This document shows positions 48,469 to 59,939 of a stretch of DNA of 64,000 nt, in pieces; position 1 is the stretch's first letter, and every line of letters starts with the position of its first letter. Position numbers and translations under genes: made by a program. The notes beneath the pieces were generated by a model, which was not told the DNA's origin, made no database searches, and was given only the letters and a program-made list of their open reading frames with translations. The DNA lies in NCBI GenBank assembly GCA_017590115.1, contig JAGGNK010007115.1:248001-312000 (forward strand), given 5' to 3'. This DNA comes from Montifringilla adamsi (Eukaryota; Chordata; Aves; Passeriformes; Passeridae).

Positions 48469-49139
48469 AGTGGTTCATCCTGCACACCTCGATGCCTTCA
48501 GCCGCTCTTCTCTGGTGGGTGTGGCTGCTAGGGAGAGGCAGGACACAGCCTCTGCCTGGGGAGGGGGCTCTCCCCGGAAAAGGGAGCCAGAAGTCACGAC
48601 AGCCACCGTGGGAAGAGCCCCCAAGGGTGCCCTCCTGCCCAAACACGCAGCTCCTTGGCTGAGCTGGAACTCCACTCCTCTCCAGCACCAGGCCAGTGTG
48701 GTTGCTCCAAGGTTTAACACTTTATTAGAAAATGAGAGGTTAGAGCATGTTCCAGAGGAGAAGGAAATTTATTGTTGCCCTGGCCCTGCAGCAAAGCAAA
48801 ACTCAAATAACCCAGATGCGGGGAGGACAATAAATCCCTGCTGGCAATCACACTGCTAAAAGGAGGGTGACAGCCACAGCAAAGTTTGGCCAGTTAATAT
48901 TTCTCATATCTGAGTGAGAAAAATACCTATATTTAAAATTATATCTCTGCTGAATGACACAAGGAGAAAGTCCATGTAGCTGTAAGGCCTTCTAAACACC
49001 TTTCTGCAGGAGGTGAGGGTTTGCAGAGGGCTCCTGGGAGCAGCAGAGGGTCCCAGGGGTGTCTTCCCCACTGTCTTTCTCTGCCCAGCCAGCCCTGGTG
49101 CCACATTCTGCCCTGAGCAGGGCAAGGGTGTCTCATTTT

Positions 49140-49258
49140 GTGAAGGGGAGAGCACGAGGAGGAAAGGGAAGGGTAAGGAGTGAGGGCTCCACCGGGCATC
49201 AGGTGGTTAAAGCACTCGAGGGGCGCGAGAAGCGGGGTCCCCGCAGTGTGACCGGGAC
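49140..49258. repeat. 119-bp dispersed module, copy 4
   Basis: Full module, the copy-B equivalent of 45498-45616, with one change that creates an extra CpG (GGGCGCGAG for GGGCGTGAG) at 49226. Confidence 0.93.
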
Positions 49259-49868
49259 GTGGCTGTGGCCAGGAGGGGTCAGTGAGCCAGCTCAGCAGGG
49301 GACAGGCACGGGGTGAGCTGCGTGTCCCTGCCTGTGCTCCTGCAGCGGGACCACGAGGGCACTCACCACCCCAACAGCTCCAATTCCTTCTCCCACTTAA
49401 AGACTTAATTATGAGAAATTGTCTCAATTTTTATTTCCAGGCGTCACTATTGTGAAGCCAGACTCGTCCACTGGGTAAAGGTACTTGGCTGGGGGTCGTG
49501 GGAACAGCAGGGAGCACAAAGCAAAGGAAGCATTTCAGCTCAATGTGTGCTATAAATTTTCAATGTGTTTTTGTTTTATGCTCCAGGTAAAGGCTACAGA
49601 AGCCATCAATCCTCTTCCTGGCGGATCCTGAGCTGCTGGTGTGCAGGCAGTATCTGTCTGGGACAGCCCTGATGGGGTGAAGGCGACGAGGTGTCCTGGA
49701 CCATTTTGGTTTGCATTTAAAATTTTTCAGAAAATACAGAAAATACAAGCCACCGAGGGATATTTGGATCTTCTTGATCTGATGCCTGAGATACCTCGCT
49801 GTCAGGCTGCAGAGAGCTCTGGCACAGGAGCCAGTGTGATGCCAGCACAGCTGCCCTCTCCTACCCCT

Positions 49869-50132
49869 GCCATGTGATTCATGAGCTTTCACGTCTCTGC
49901 CATTAGCCTGTTAATCCAGCACCTTGCTCCAGCCACACCACGGGGGAGGATTTATGGTTCTTACATATCAATTTCGTTGTCCCAGGAGGAAAATCAGCAT
50001 CTTGTTATGGGTAAAATGACAATAAATGAAACGACCATTAATTTACGATCTTGCCACACAGTGGCACTCAAACAGATTCCCATTAATGGCTTGTTATTAT
50101 CACCTCCCATACTGAGCTAATAACAGGTCCTG
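49869..50132. promoter_or_regulatory. Candidate conserved noncoding block, duplicated (copy B)
   Basis: Copy-B counterpart of 46227-46490, with no differences seen. Confidence 0.3.
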
Positions 50133-50736
50133 GGAAAAGCCATACTGAGCACTGGGAAGGGGCTGCTGCTGGATGTCCCACAGTGGCAGGGCAGCCCCCA
50201 GCCCTGCTGCCAGGCCAGGGAGGGAGGCAGCAGCCAGCCCTGCCATTCTGGAGGGAGATGCTGCTGCTGCCCCTCCATGGGAGCTGGGATTAAGAGCCTT
50301 TTGCAAAGGCACAAAGAAAAGCAAGGCTGGGCTGGCTGCATCCTCTGGGGACACAGGACCAGGGGTACATCTCTACAGGGACGTGCTGGCACTGGGGACC
50401 CTCATCCCATGCTCCTCTCCATCCCCTTGCACCGAGGATGATCCCAGATCACTCGCTGACAATGCAGCTCCACCAGGCAGCAGCTTAATTTTGGATGCAG
50501 GTTGATCCCACTGGTGGCAAGTGAATTTGTGGAGTGTTGCAGACCAAGGCCAGTGTGATCCTTGCCTGGCTGGAGGCTGCAGGGTCCCCACCAGCCCCGG
50601 GCCATGGCCCTGTGTCAGGCAGCAGGAGCAAGCTGCAGTGCAGCTGTGCTGGGGGAGATAAGGATGGATGGAGGCAGAGAGGGGAGGAGGAGCTGCCAGG
50701 TGGGAGAGAGCTTCCTGGGCAAGGAAAACCTGATTT

Positions 50737-51062
50737 ACTTCCTGGGAAGTAAAACCTGATTTTTCTATTTGCTTGCAGCTCAAAAAGCCCAGAAACATTA
50801 GCTTGACATTAAATGACTTCTCAAAACTTCTACAAAGCACAGAGTACCATAAAACACAGAACAAAGGGCAGCCTTTTTGTATGTGGAAGTGCTTAATTTG
50901 GTCCAAAATGAAGAACTTAACATCCTTACTGAATTTGTTCTTTTTAAGAACATTAAAGGCATCAGGTGGACAAGCACCAAAACTCCTTAAAAAGCTGTCT
51001 TTTTGAAAGCCAAATAAATTGACATACCAAACTCACTGCCAACAAATTTCCTTCTTTTCCAC
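50737..51062. promoter_or_regulatory. Second AT-rich block inside the duplication (copy B)
   Basis: Copy-B counterpart of 47095-47420, with no differences seen. Confidence 0.25.
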
Positions 51063-52003
51063 AAAATGTTTCATTTTAGTACCCGCTCCTGGCAGCTGTT
51101 CCATGCCTGTGTGTGCCTGCCCTGAGCCTGGAGGCAGCGTGTGCTGGCTGGGCAGGGTGAGCACCCCGAGTGCCCCAGCCCCTGGGGCACAGCAGCTCAG
51201 TGCCAGCCTGGGCAGTGCCCAGCACGGAGCTGCCACATCTGCTGGGCACCAGCTGTGTCAGGTGCATTTTGCTCAACACGTTTTTTGCATGACAAGTAAA
51301 CATGTGAGGAGCTGATCTCCATGAACACAGTTTTACAGTAATACAACAGTACAAATAAATACTCCAGCGTATCTCCCAGTGTCACTTTTATTTACAGTTA
51401 AGTGACCTGTTATTACTGACCCTTCTGCCACAAAGGCCTAATTGAGAGGAGGCCACAGAGCAAGCAGGGCTGGTGTGAGAGTGCATCATGCTAAATAATT
51501 CATAACCAGCACTGTAGTTCTTGCAGTGATATATGTAAATAGGAGCTCTGCAGTTTGTAGCTTTCAGTCTGGGTTGTTTTGTGAATTTTAAAAGGAGTGT
51601 TCATTCTCTGGTGCAGAACTGAGAGGAGTTTCTGTTCCCTGAAGTCCCGTCCCCAGAAGCCAGCTTCACAGGGCTGGCTGAGGCAGGAGGAGTCTGCTCC
51701 TGGCCTCGTCCTGCAGGAGCACTTCTTCAGTCTGTCTGCTCCAGAGTTTTACCTGTGGCTCCGTGAGAGTCCCTGCAGGACCAGCTGCAGGTCCAGAGGA
51801 TGGAGGCTGACACCCCAGGGTGGAAATGCAGCACTGGCAGAGTGTCCTTCCCACACTGCAGGGAGCTCAGCCCGAAAACCCCAACTCTGAGTTTCTCATC
51901 AGCTCAGGGAGATGCCTCAGCTGCAGGAGGGAGCCAGTTTGCCACCTGGACCAAAGCCACCAGCAGATCCCAGGCTTTCTCTGCATCCCAGAGCTGCAGC
52001 CTG

Positions 52004-52721
52004 TGAGGCAGAGCTGAGCTCCCTGGGAGAGTCTGGGACCATGCTCTTGTTACAGCTCACATGAGGAAAGTGTTTACCTTTTATTCCACCTTTTAATTCA
52101 ACATCATATTTCCTCTGTTTTATGAGAGTGGGATAAGAGGAGCTCCCAGACTGTCTCTTGAAGACCATTTATTATTTATTCATTCTGTTTCTATCTTGTT
52201 TTTCTGTCTCTCCTTACTTAAGAATTGTTCTAGTCCTTGATATTACTCCTGTCCCTCTCTAGTTCTTACCTATTCCTACAATACCCTCCAGAGATAGGGT
52301 AATCACTCCAAGAAAATTGACTTACATTCAATGGCAAAAAGCTTCATTAAAACCCAGGTAAGGCTCCCAAAGGTACCTTCTGTTCCTCAGAAATATTCAT
52401 CCTTCCAACAACACGTGCTGAGGGCTTGCAGTGCTGCCCAGGCAGGGCTGTGTGGGCTCCTCCGTGCCCTCGTGAGGGTGAGGGCAAGCTCTGCCTGGGG
52501 AGCTCTCCCCCCCTCGCACGGGTGTTGCTTCCCCAGAGCTCAGGGAGCTGCCTGCACGCCTGGCACCTCTCCTCTGGGCACCCCCTGGGAACCTGGGACC
52601 CTCCAGCTGCTCTCCAGCCCATCCAGAGGGGCAGTCCCACCTTCTCCCAGAAAAGCCTTGCTGAGACACACCTTGTCACCTGCTGGGGGCTGAGGGGGAC
52701 CGTGAGGTGCTGCGAGGGGCT
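52004..52721. other. Unique noncoding stretch after the duplication
   Basis: AT-rich at 52070-52340, then GC-rich. No gene recognised. An open frame of about 242 codons on the minus strand (52.3-53.1 kb) is carried by the CTG/CAG tract. Confidence 0.5.
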
Positions 52722-52775
52722 GAAGGGCTGTGGGGGGCTGAGGGGCTGCGGGGGGCTGAAGGGCTGTGGGGGGCT
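52722..52775. repeat. 18-bp G-rich minisatellite, three copies
   Basis: Units GAAGGGCTGTGGGGGGCT, GAGGGGCTGCGGGGGGCT and GAAGGGCTGTGGGGGGCT run head to tail, with partial units on both sides (from about 52713). The plus strand has G runs of up to six. Confidence 0.95.
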
Positions 52776-52890
52776 GCTGGGCTCGGCTGGTAAAGGGGAC
52801 ACAAAGGGGGCCCTCTTCACGTGCTGCTGGGCTGCTCCTGACAGTGCTGGGCACCCCGACCTGGCAGGGCTGCTGTGTGTGCTCAGAGGG

Positions 52891-53022
52891 CTGCTGCTGC
52901 TGCTGTGCTGCTGCTGCTGTGCTGCTGCTGTGCTGCTGCTGTGCTGCTGCTGCTGTGCTGCTGCTGTGCTGCTGCTGTGCTGCTGCTGCTGCTGTGCTGC
53001 TGCTGCTGTGCTGCTGCTGCTG
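52891..53022. repeat. CTG trinucleotide tract with regular TG interruptions
   Basis: 132 bp made only of CTG and TG: CTG blocks of 5,4,3,3,4,3,3,5,4,4 units separated by nine single TG dinucleotides. Each TG shifts the frame by two, so no frame codes for a pure homopolymer. This argues against a polyglutamine or polyalanine exon. The regular spacing points to growth by copying of larger CTG-TG units. Confidence 0.98.
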
Positions 53023-53159
53023 GCACGAAACCAAACAAAGCTGCTGGTGTGGGCTTTGCACCTGAGGCATGCCACACCTTGACATCCCTTGAAGGGAATC
53101 CTTCAGGAAGAGTAAATGATGCCTGTGTAGTATTGTCTGGGAACGGTGAGACTGGTAAA

Positions 53160-53580
53160 CTTGCCTAAAAATAACTTAGAAAGTCAATCTCTCCTCCTCC
53201 TGCAGCAAAGGAGTAATTACTGCTTTGTAAAGCTTTTAATTTTTTTTAGCATTGCATATAAATACTGCTGCTTCAGAGTTCAGAGGCAGGGATTTTAAAT
53301 CTAATCCACATTTAACAAGGCTATTAAAGAAAATGTTTAAGCTGCCAGAATTTAACTGATTAAAATATTTAATAAATCTTACCCAAAAAAAGGGTGGGGG
53401 GAAAGGGAAAAAAAGGCAGTAAGGAGCCAAGATCACATGGCTTTATATGTGCACTACTGAGAGTGCTTTAATGGGAAATGGAAACCCAAAAGATTGCAAT
53501 AATCCTGCCAAAAAGACCCAAATGTATTATAGAAATGTTTAAAGCTCCATTTGAGTTTTTCTAATTAACTTGGTAACGAC
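53160..53580. promoter_or_regulatory. Candidate conserved noncoding block (AT-rich)
   Basis: AT-rich block with GAGTAATTACTGC, CTTTTAATTTT, AACTGATTAAAATATTTAAT and CTAATTAACTTGG words, interrupted by a short A/G run near 53385-53420. GC-rich flanks. Inference from composition. Confidence 0.3.
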
Positions 53581-56500
53581 ACTGGCATTCTCACTCGATC
53601 AGACTCCTGGAAGATCAGATGCCTCTCGACTGCTGGAGCAACCTGAGAGAGGTGGGGAGAACAAGGGGCTTCTCTCCTCCCCAGGGAACCAGGGCATTGC
53701 TGTTGAGGCTCCCCTGCCTGATGGGACTCGGGGTCTGTCTTGGCTCTCCTCTCCCCCTGGGTGGTGAAAGGTGCCAGTTTTCTGGCACAGGGGAGCATCC
53801 CGTGGGATGCAGTTTGCTTCCCAGCTGACAGTGCCCTGGAGCTTTGTGCCAGCCCTCCCGAGCCCAGTCCCTGCACAGGACTGTGGGCTCCTCTGCCTCC
53901 TGCTCTGCAGCACACCGCATCAGGGATTGTTTTAGTTTTGAGATAAATATCTCTTAAATCCTCTGGAAGAAGTTGGGCAAATAAAAGTGTTTGGATCCTT
54001 GTAGGTGGTGCCTGTTTCTGCCGGCACAGTGGGAGGAAGAGACACATATTTAGCTGGAGGGGTACTGGTGTGAACTGGGAGCAAGTGCAGTTGAGCTTTG
54101 GGATCAGCCTCCACTGGAGCCATCTGGGGACACGTGTATGGTCAGCATGATGTCTGCAGCATCCCTGTGGCCTGAGGTGCTGAGGGCAGGAGAGGCCAGC
54201 TCCTGGCCTTGTGCTGAGGCTGCTCTGGAAGCTGGGGAGGCATCCTGGTGAATTAGCAGAGATCCACATTTTTGAGGCTGTATTTTTTGTTGGCTGATTC
54301 AGAGAAATGTCCCCAAGCTGCAGAGTGTATTCTGCAGGAGATGGTCACTGTGGAAATCTAAGGTCAAGTAGAGCCATATAATTTCATGGTTGAAGGCTCT
54401 GGCAGACACCTGGTGATGAGGTGTTGATGGGGAAATGACACGGGAGTGTGGAATGCATTTGAGCAGAGGCTCAGCCCCAAGCACCAGGTGTGTGTCCTGA
54501 GCTCTGGTCGTGGCGGAGCTGGACCTGCTGCCCCTGCAGGCATCCCGTCTGGAGAGATGCTCAGGTGGCTTGCAGCTCTCTGGGTCCTGGCTGGCACACG
54601 TGGGCTGCCCGCCTCTCCTGACCCTGACACCCCTGGGCTCTGCTCTTGCTCCCAGCCTGGGCACTAAAGAGCAGACCTGAAGCAGCACTGAGTCTCCACG
54701 TGTCCACCAGAACTGACCCGAGATCATGGTTCTGTCTGCTGCTGAGAGCCCCTGGCTCAGCACAGCTCTTGCTTCCCTCCCATCTGCACAGGCACCTGCA
54801 TTTCCAGTTGCTTGCTCTGCTTTGCCTGGAGACAGCAGCAATCTTGCATCCAAAGTTGTGTTTTTCTTGCTTGCCAGCAGTCAGAGCATAGCTGGGGCAG
54901 GGCTGTGGAGGGGCAGGAATGCACACGGGGCACGGAGACCAGGTGTCCTCGCTGTGCAGGTGGCAGCAGCACATCCCTTGGGTGCACAGTGATTTCCATG
55001 TGGAAGGTGATGGATGCACCTGTAACAGATGCAGGGCATGCCCAGTGTGTGGCCACAGCTCCCTGTACAAGTCTGCAGTGACAAGTGTTCAGACACATTC
55101 TTGTGCTGTACAAATTGTCTAACACTTGAAGCTGTCAGACATGAATCCTTTAGCCAGGTATATTTTGAAGATATAATCTCCACAACCCAGCAGTGCTGCC
55201 TGCAGTCTGACAGTGGTGACAGCAGCTCCTTGGGACTCCCTTGTGCCATCACCCTGTGCCTGCTGCCCCTCCTGGGGCTCCCTGCAGCCGCAGCCCCCCA
55301 GCCCCGTGCTGTGCCTAGTGATGGGGTTTGATTTCTCTATGTTCTCCTCCAGCCCAGAGAAATTATTTTTTTTTAGCCACATCTCTTGGCAGTGTTAATC
55401 TGCATTATTAAAAATGAGATTTACTACTACTTAAAGTTTTCATTCAGGAGCTTTTTCTCAGGCTGTAGATCTGTTTCCTTGCCATGTTTCAGCATTTCAA
55501 CTCTACAGCATAGTGTTCCTGGCTCAGGTCTGCTGGCAGCACACTCTGCAGGGCCATGCACTGACATCTGAGGCAGATTTGGCCCTAATCCAACTCTCCT
55601 TGCTGGGCTCTTGCTCCCCTGAGGAGCAGCAGTGTGGTGCTGGCTCAGCTGCAGCAGTCAGGGGCTGGGCACGGGGTGTCACATCAGGACATGTGCCTGT
55701 GTTTGGAGGATGCTCTGGAAGAGAGTCCAGGAGAGGGCTCTGGGCCCGCAGGACGTGCTGCTGTGGTCTCTGGGGCAGATGTGCAGGGCTGGCACTAAGC
55801 TGTGGAGGATGTGCAGCCTGCTGAGGAGCAGCTGAGCTGTCCCTGGCCTGGACAGGCAGAGCAGCTCTGACAGCGAGGGGCTGAACAATCCCCAGGTGTC
55901 TGCCGAATGCAGCAGCTCCTCAGCTCCGGGGGAATTCGTAAAATCTGCCTCAGCACATGCTCTGAGTGGTTGTAGCAGGAAGGTGAACCCCCTTGGAGAC
56001 CAGGAGCACAGCCCTTCCTCTCCCTCACTGTAATAATTGTGCTCCAGAGCATCTCTGCTGCTGCTGGGGCCCGGCTGGGCTGGGGAGATGTGGAGGGCTG
56101 GGGGCACAGGCAGGAGGGCTGGGACCATCCTGCACTCCCACCGTGCCCCAGCACCCCCGGGATCAGCTGGGCACTGCAGGACAGGCCCAGGGGTTTGCTG
56201 GGGGCCAGCATATGCTGGTGTTCCCTTCCCAGGGATGTGCTGTCACTGGCCCTGCTGCCACTGCTGGGGGACAAACACCCGGCAGAAGAACCGTGTGGCT
56301 GCCAGACAAGGATTTGACTTGTGCTGAAATGCAAGAAAAGCCCAAAGGAGGAAGGCTTAGTGGGCAGACTGGGCAAAGAGGGATGCGGGTGATTTTGCGT
56401 TTTAAAACACAAACTCTTTGAAACTGAATTCTGACACCTGTCTATGGAAACGGCTGTGGAGGAGGCCAAGGAGCTGTTTCCTTGGTCTGAATTTTGCCTT

Positions 56501-56627
56501 GAAAAACATCCAACAAATAGTGCAAGAAGACTGAAAAAAATATTTTCTAAAAAGCAGCATTTCCAGCCGTGCTGTCCCCTGCAGTGCTGCCTCCTGACCC
56601 AGGGCTGGCAGGAGCTCTGCTCCCCGG
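53581..56627. other. Unique noncoding stretch, no gene seen
   Basis: GC-rich, CA/TG-rich sequence. Open frames up to 234 codons (53.6-54.3 kb minus) and 224 codons (55.8-56.5 kb minus) lack recognisable domains and overlap frames on the other strand. A short AT-rich part lies at 55360-55450. Confidence 0.5.
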
Positions 56628-56666
56628 GCTCAGGTGCCAGGCTCAGGTGCCAGGCTCAGGTGCCAG
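56628..56666. repeat. 13-bp tandem repeat, three copies
   Basis: Three exact copies of GCTCAGGTGCCAG in a row. Each carries CAGGTG, so this is a triple E-box-type word, probably by chance expansion. Confidence 0.97.
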
Positions 56667-56819
56667 GCTGTGCTCAGCCCCGGGGCTGGCAGGGAGCTGC
56701 TGCCACCTGCACCTCATCCGTGGCGTGCCCCGCCTCGGCATCGCCTCCCTCGGGCTTCACACCTCCCTTGCGTGAGTTAAAGAGGTTTCACTATCAAACA
56801 GGTGTAGATCCTCTGAAAA

Positions 56820-57115
56820 ACAAGATACTGATGCAAGTGTTGAGCCACTTTATTGGCTCGTTCATGTATTAGCAGCTGTGGCTCCCTTCCTGCTGCTTGT
56901 ACTCTGAATAGATTTTTATTGCTTAATTCTCTGTAAGTGAAGTGCTAGCAAATTGTAAAATCCTATTGCTTAACATGTAGCATTAAGTATTGAACTAGCA
57001 AAAGAATCAATTACAGGTTTGGTCACTGATTAGCTTGACTTTTTATGGAATTTAACGTCAAGTCTCATTATAATTCTGCTCTTTAATTCAGGAAATAAAG
57101 CACATGTGGGGAGCT
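56820..57115. promoter_or_regulatory. Candidate conserved noncoding block (AT-rich)
   Basis: AT-rich, non-repetitive block with TTGCTTAATTCTC, GCATTAAGTATTG, CAATTACAGG, CTGATTAGC and TCTTTAATTCAGG words. Inference from composition. Confidence 0.3.
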
Positions 57116-59239
57116 AATAGCTGAGAGCAGCTCTGCTGCAGCTCTCCTGCTGGGGGATGCTCAGTGCTGTGCTGCAGGAGGTTCCATCTGCTCCCACCTC
57201 TCCGTCAGGGCAGAGCCAGGCCCGAGGCTCCATGGGGCCCCCAAATCCTGCAGGAGATGCGGCTGAGCGGGGTCTGTTCTCTGCCCTCCTTTCCTCACTG
57301 TGGAAGCTCCAGGGGCTGGCTGTGGGCAGGGGCAGGTGGCCCTGAGGCATTTTTGTGTGTGTCCTTTCAGTGGCTCCGCTTGCGATTCCCGCAGGCCGGT
57401 GAGCTGCTGAGCCAGCACTGTCCTGGGTCAGGGGCTCACCGCCCCCTCCCCAGCGTGGGCAGCACCCCAGCACAGCAGGGAGCAGCTGGCTTTGCAGTCA
57501 GCCTCGGCCTCTGTCCTCTCTGCCGAGCCCTGCGTGCAAAGCCAGGGACATTTGGTGTCTGAAATCCCGACTGGCTCCCTGAGCCTGCAGCCGGGGCAGG
57601 ATGGGGAGCCGGGGGCTGCAGGAGCCCTTAGCCAAGGCCACACACCTCATTTGGGTCACTGGGTCCACCCGGCAGCTTAAAATCTGTCTGGCTTCTGGTA
57701 AAATATCAGTGCAATGACCTCGGGCAAGCAAAATGTGAGGAGGAATCTGAGCCCAAGTTAAACTCTAGCATAAGATGTTAAATCAGTTGTAAGCGATGTC
57801 TGGTCTCTCCCGAGCACCTGCAAGGGAGGGAGGTGCAGGGGAAGCCGTGCTGGCCCGGGATGGGAGGGATGAGCCGTGCTGGGGGTGCTGTTCCCTTGCT
57901 CCATCTCCCGGGACGGAGGCTGAGGCTGGGGAGAGCTCGGAGCCTCCCTCCTGCTTCTCCCCACTCACAGCAGCGTGTCCTGTGGGGCTGCAGGGCTGGC
58001 TGCAAGCCTGGGAAGGGCAGTGGGCTGTGGCAGGTGATGGAGGCTTTGCAATGTCCCGGGGCTCCCCGGGTCCTGTGGGGCTAAACCCTCCCGGCTCTGG
58101 TCCTCCACAGCCTCCTGCCCCCTCACCAGCGGCTGCCTTTGCTGATGGACAACTGCAATTGGATTTCCAAATTACACCGTCTCAGATTAGATTCAATATC
58201 CCTTTTCTCAGACCAGACAGCCCCTTAATTCCTTTTCTTTCGATTGCGTGGGGACCCTCTGTGCAGCTCAGACCCTTCAGCAGAAAATCTTTGCTGCACC
58301 AAGGCTGTCGTGTGCTATTGCAATAAACTGGAGACACAGAGCTCCAGCACAAACAGCAGGAGAGCAGCGAGTTTTCCCTTCCAGCACTGAGATTTCTGGA
58401 GGCTCCTTCTTGTCTGGCTGAGCTTATCCTCCTTCCAGCAGCAGCTCTGCTGGCATACTAATTTATAGTGTGCTTGAGCAGTCCCCCTGCATCCTGAGCG
58501 AGGAGGGTTTGGGAAATTAAAGTTTGTAGAAAATGCATCAAAAATCTGATGTCCTCAAGCAAGACAGCTGTTTTTCCAGACACCAAAAGGGAGGCTGTGC
58601 CTTACTGCAGCATCTGGAGGCCGGTGTGGGGGAGAGGCCAGGCTGGGGCAAGGGGCAGGCACTGGTGTCCTGGAGGAGCAGGGGGCTGGGGGTGTCTGTG
58701 GGCACTGGGAGCACAGTGCTGCCCAGCAGCCGTGTTCCATCCGGCCTGGGCTGGGCTGGGCACGTTCCTGGTGCTGGCAAATAATAAATAACAATAATGA
58801 TTATGGAAGCGCTATGCATGTGCCCCATGGGCTCTGCAAAAAAACCTTCTGCATCAAAATCCAACTGCAACGTTTTCCCCCTTGTCTAATTCACAATAAA
58901 TGCCCATAAAAACAATAATTTATTTGTACATGGGCAATTCCCGAGGTATTTAGTGAAGATTGGTAGCTGCTGACTGTATCCTATCCTAGCAGAGTAGACC
59001 CAGTGGGATTTCTGGGACTTTGTGCAAGTGCAGAAGTGTCTTGGGGGTGTATATTAAAAAGTTATTAAATGACATTATATTGTCGACTTGGGATTAAGCT
59101 CTGGGCTAGGTCTGATCCCACCCCCAGTCATGTCTCCTAACTTGCTGTCAGTGTCCCTGGGCTCTGAGCCTGGCTCATCTCCTGTTGTTCAGGACAGGCA
59201 CTGAAAGCAAATGCTGCTCCCCATTTCCAGTTTTGACTT
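57116..59239. other. Unique noncoding stretch, no gene seen
   Basis: GC-rich to about 58,130. An AT-richer piece at 58140-58260 (GCAATTGGATTTCC, CAGATTAGATTC) and another at 58785-59100 may be regulatory. No supported exon. Confidence 0.5.
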
Positions 59240-59530
59240 TCATATCATGGCTCTTCAATGTACTGAAATCTGTGTGGTGTTTAAAATTCAGCTATGTTTG
59301 TCAGAATTCAATTACCCCTGAAGATTACACAAAGATTATCAAAGTTGTAAACAGCAGAATATGCTCAGAGATCAATGAAGCGCAACAAAGACCATATTTA
59401 ACAGGAGAAATAAAAGTAGGAGCATGCTGGCAAACCCTGGCAGTAGAGCATAATGTCGCATCATCACACTGAAGGTTGGGAAGTAATTGAAATCTATGTT
59501 AAAGCACAATATATCCCTGTGCAGATTTGC
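59240..59530. promoter_or_regulatory. Candidate conserved block with a short open frame
   Basis: AT-rich block that is also open for 95 codons (59185-59472, plus), with an unusually protein-like composition in its second half (acidic, basic and aromatic residues mixed). No splice-acceptor tract or domain is recognised. It may be a conserved noncoding element or, less likely, part of an exon. Confidence 0.25.
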
Positions 59531-59835
59531 AGGCACAGAACCCAGTTCCACTTCTAATATCTGAGCAATTCATTTGGTTTAAGCAGACCCAGGCTCGGGG
59601 GGTGCTCAGTAGCTGCCAGCGCAGAGCACGCTGCAGGGTCTGCACTGCTGCCCCTGTGCCCCCGCCTGGCAGCCTGCAGGCAGCAGAAGCCCTGCAGGGG
59701 ACGGGAGGATCAGGGGTCAGGACGATTGTCCTTGACACAAGTGAAGCACCTTGTTCGTTGTTGTTTGGGTGGGCTTGGTACGAAGCTGTTTTCAGCTCGG
59801 TAGCTGTGGCCCTGGGCAGCACTGGGCAGGCCTGC

Positions 59836-59877
59836 GGTCAGTGGTCAGTGGTCAGGGGTCAGGGGTCAGGGGTCAGT
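59836..59877. repeat. 7-bp tandem repeat, six copies
   Basis: Six units of GGTCAGT or GGTCAGG in the order T,T,G,G,G,T at the seventh base. The variant order suggests slippage of whole units. Confidence 0.97.
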
Positions 59878-59939
59878 GATTGCCCCGTTTGTGGGCTTGG
59901 CTGATCCTGGTGCCAATGCAGTGCCCTGCTCCGAGTAGT

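Larger units (their letters stand above)
48366..52003 (+). repeat. 3.64-kb tandem duplication, copy B
   Basis: 3638-bp second copy, directly abutting copy A. At the junction the shared 3' end (GAGCTGCAGCCTG) joins straight to GAGGAGGAAAGGG from inside the 119-bp module. At 52003 the same 3' end instead continues into unique TGAGGCAGAGC. Microhomology at the join is a base or two at most, so it looks like end-joining or template switching, not recombination between long repeats. Divergence is so low that a very recent event, or an assembly artefact from two haplotypes, must both be considered. Confidence 0.97.

Noticed and set aside
48182..48859. 225-codon open frame across the duplication junction
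   Set aside because: It is created by the junction of copies A and B and has no recognisable domain; the copy-A counterpart is only 148 codons.
52347..53085. Polyglutamine/polyserine exon on the CAG strand
   Set aside because: TG interruptions shift the frame nine times, so residues change between Q, S and A blocks; the remaining frame has no domain.
53565..54269. 234-codon minus-strand open frame
   Set aside because: No recognisable domain, repeated motifs or exon signals.
56628..56666. Triple E-box regulatory site
   Set aside because: The CAGGTG words arise from three identical 13-bp tandem copies; a simple expansion is the more economical explanation.
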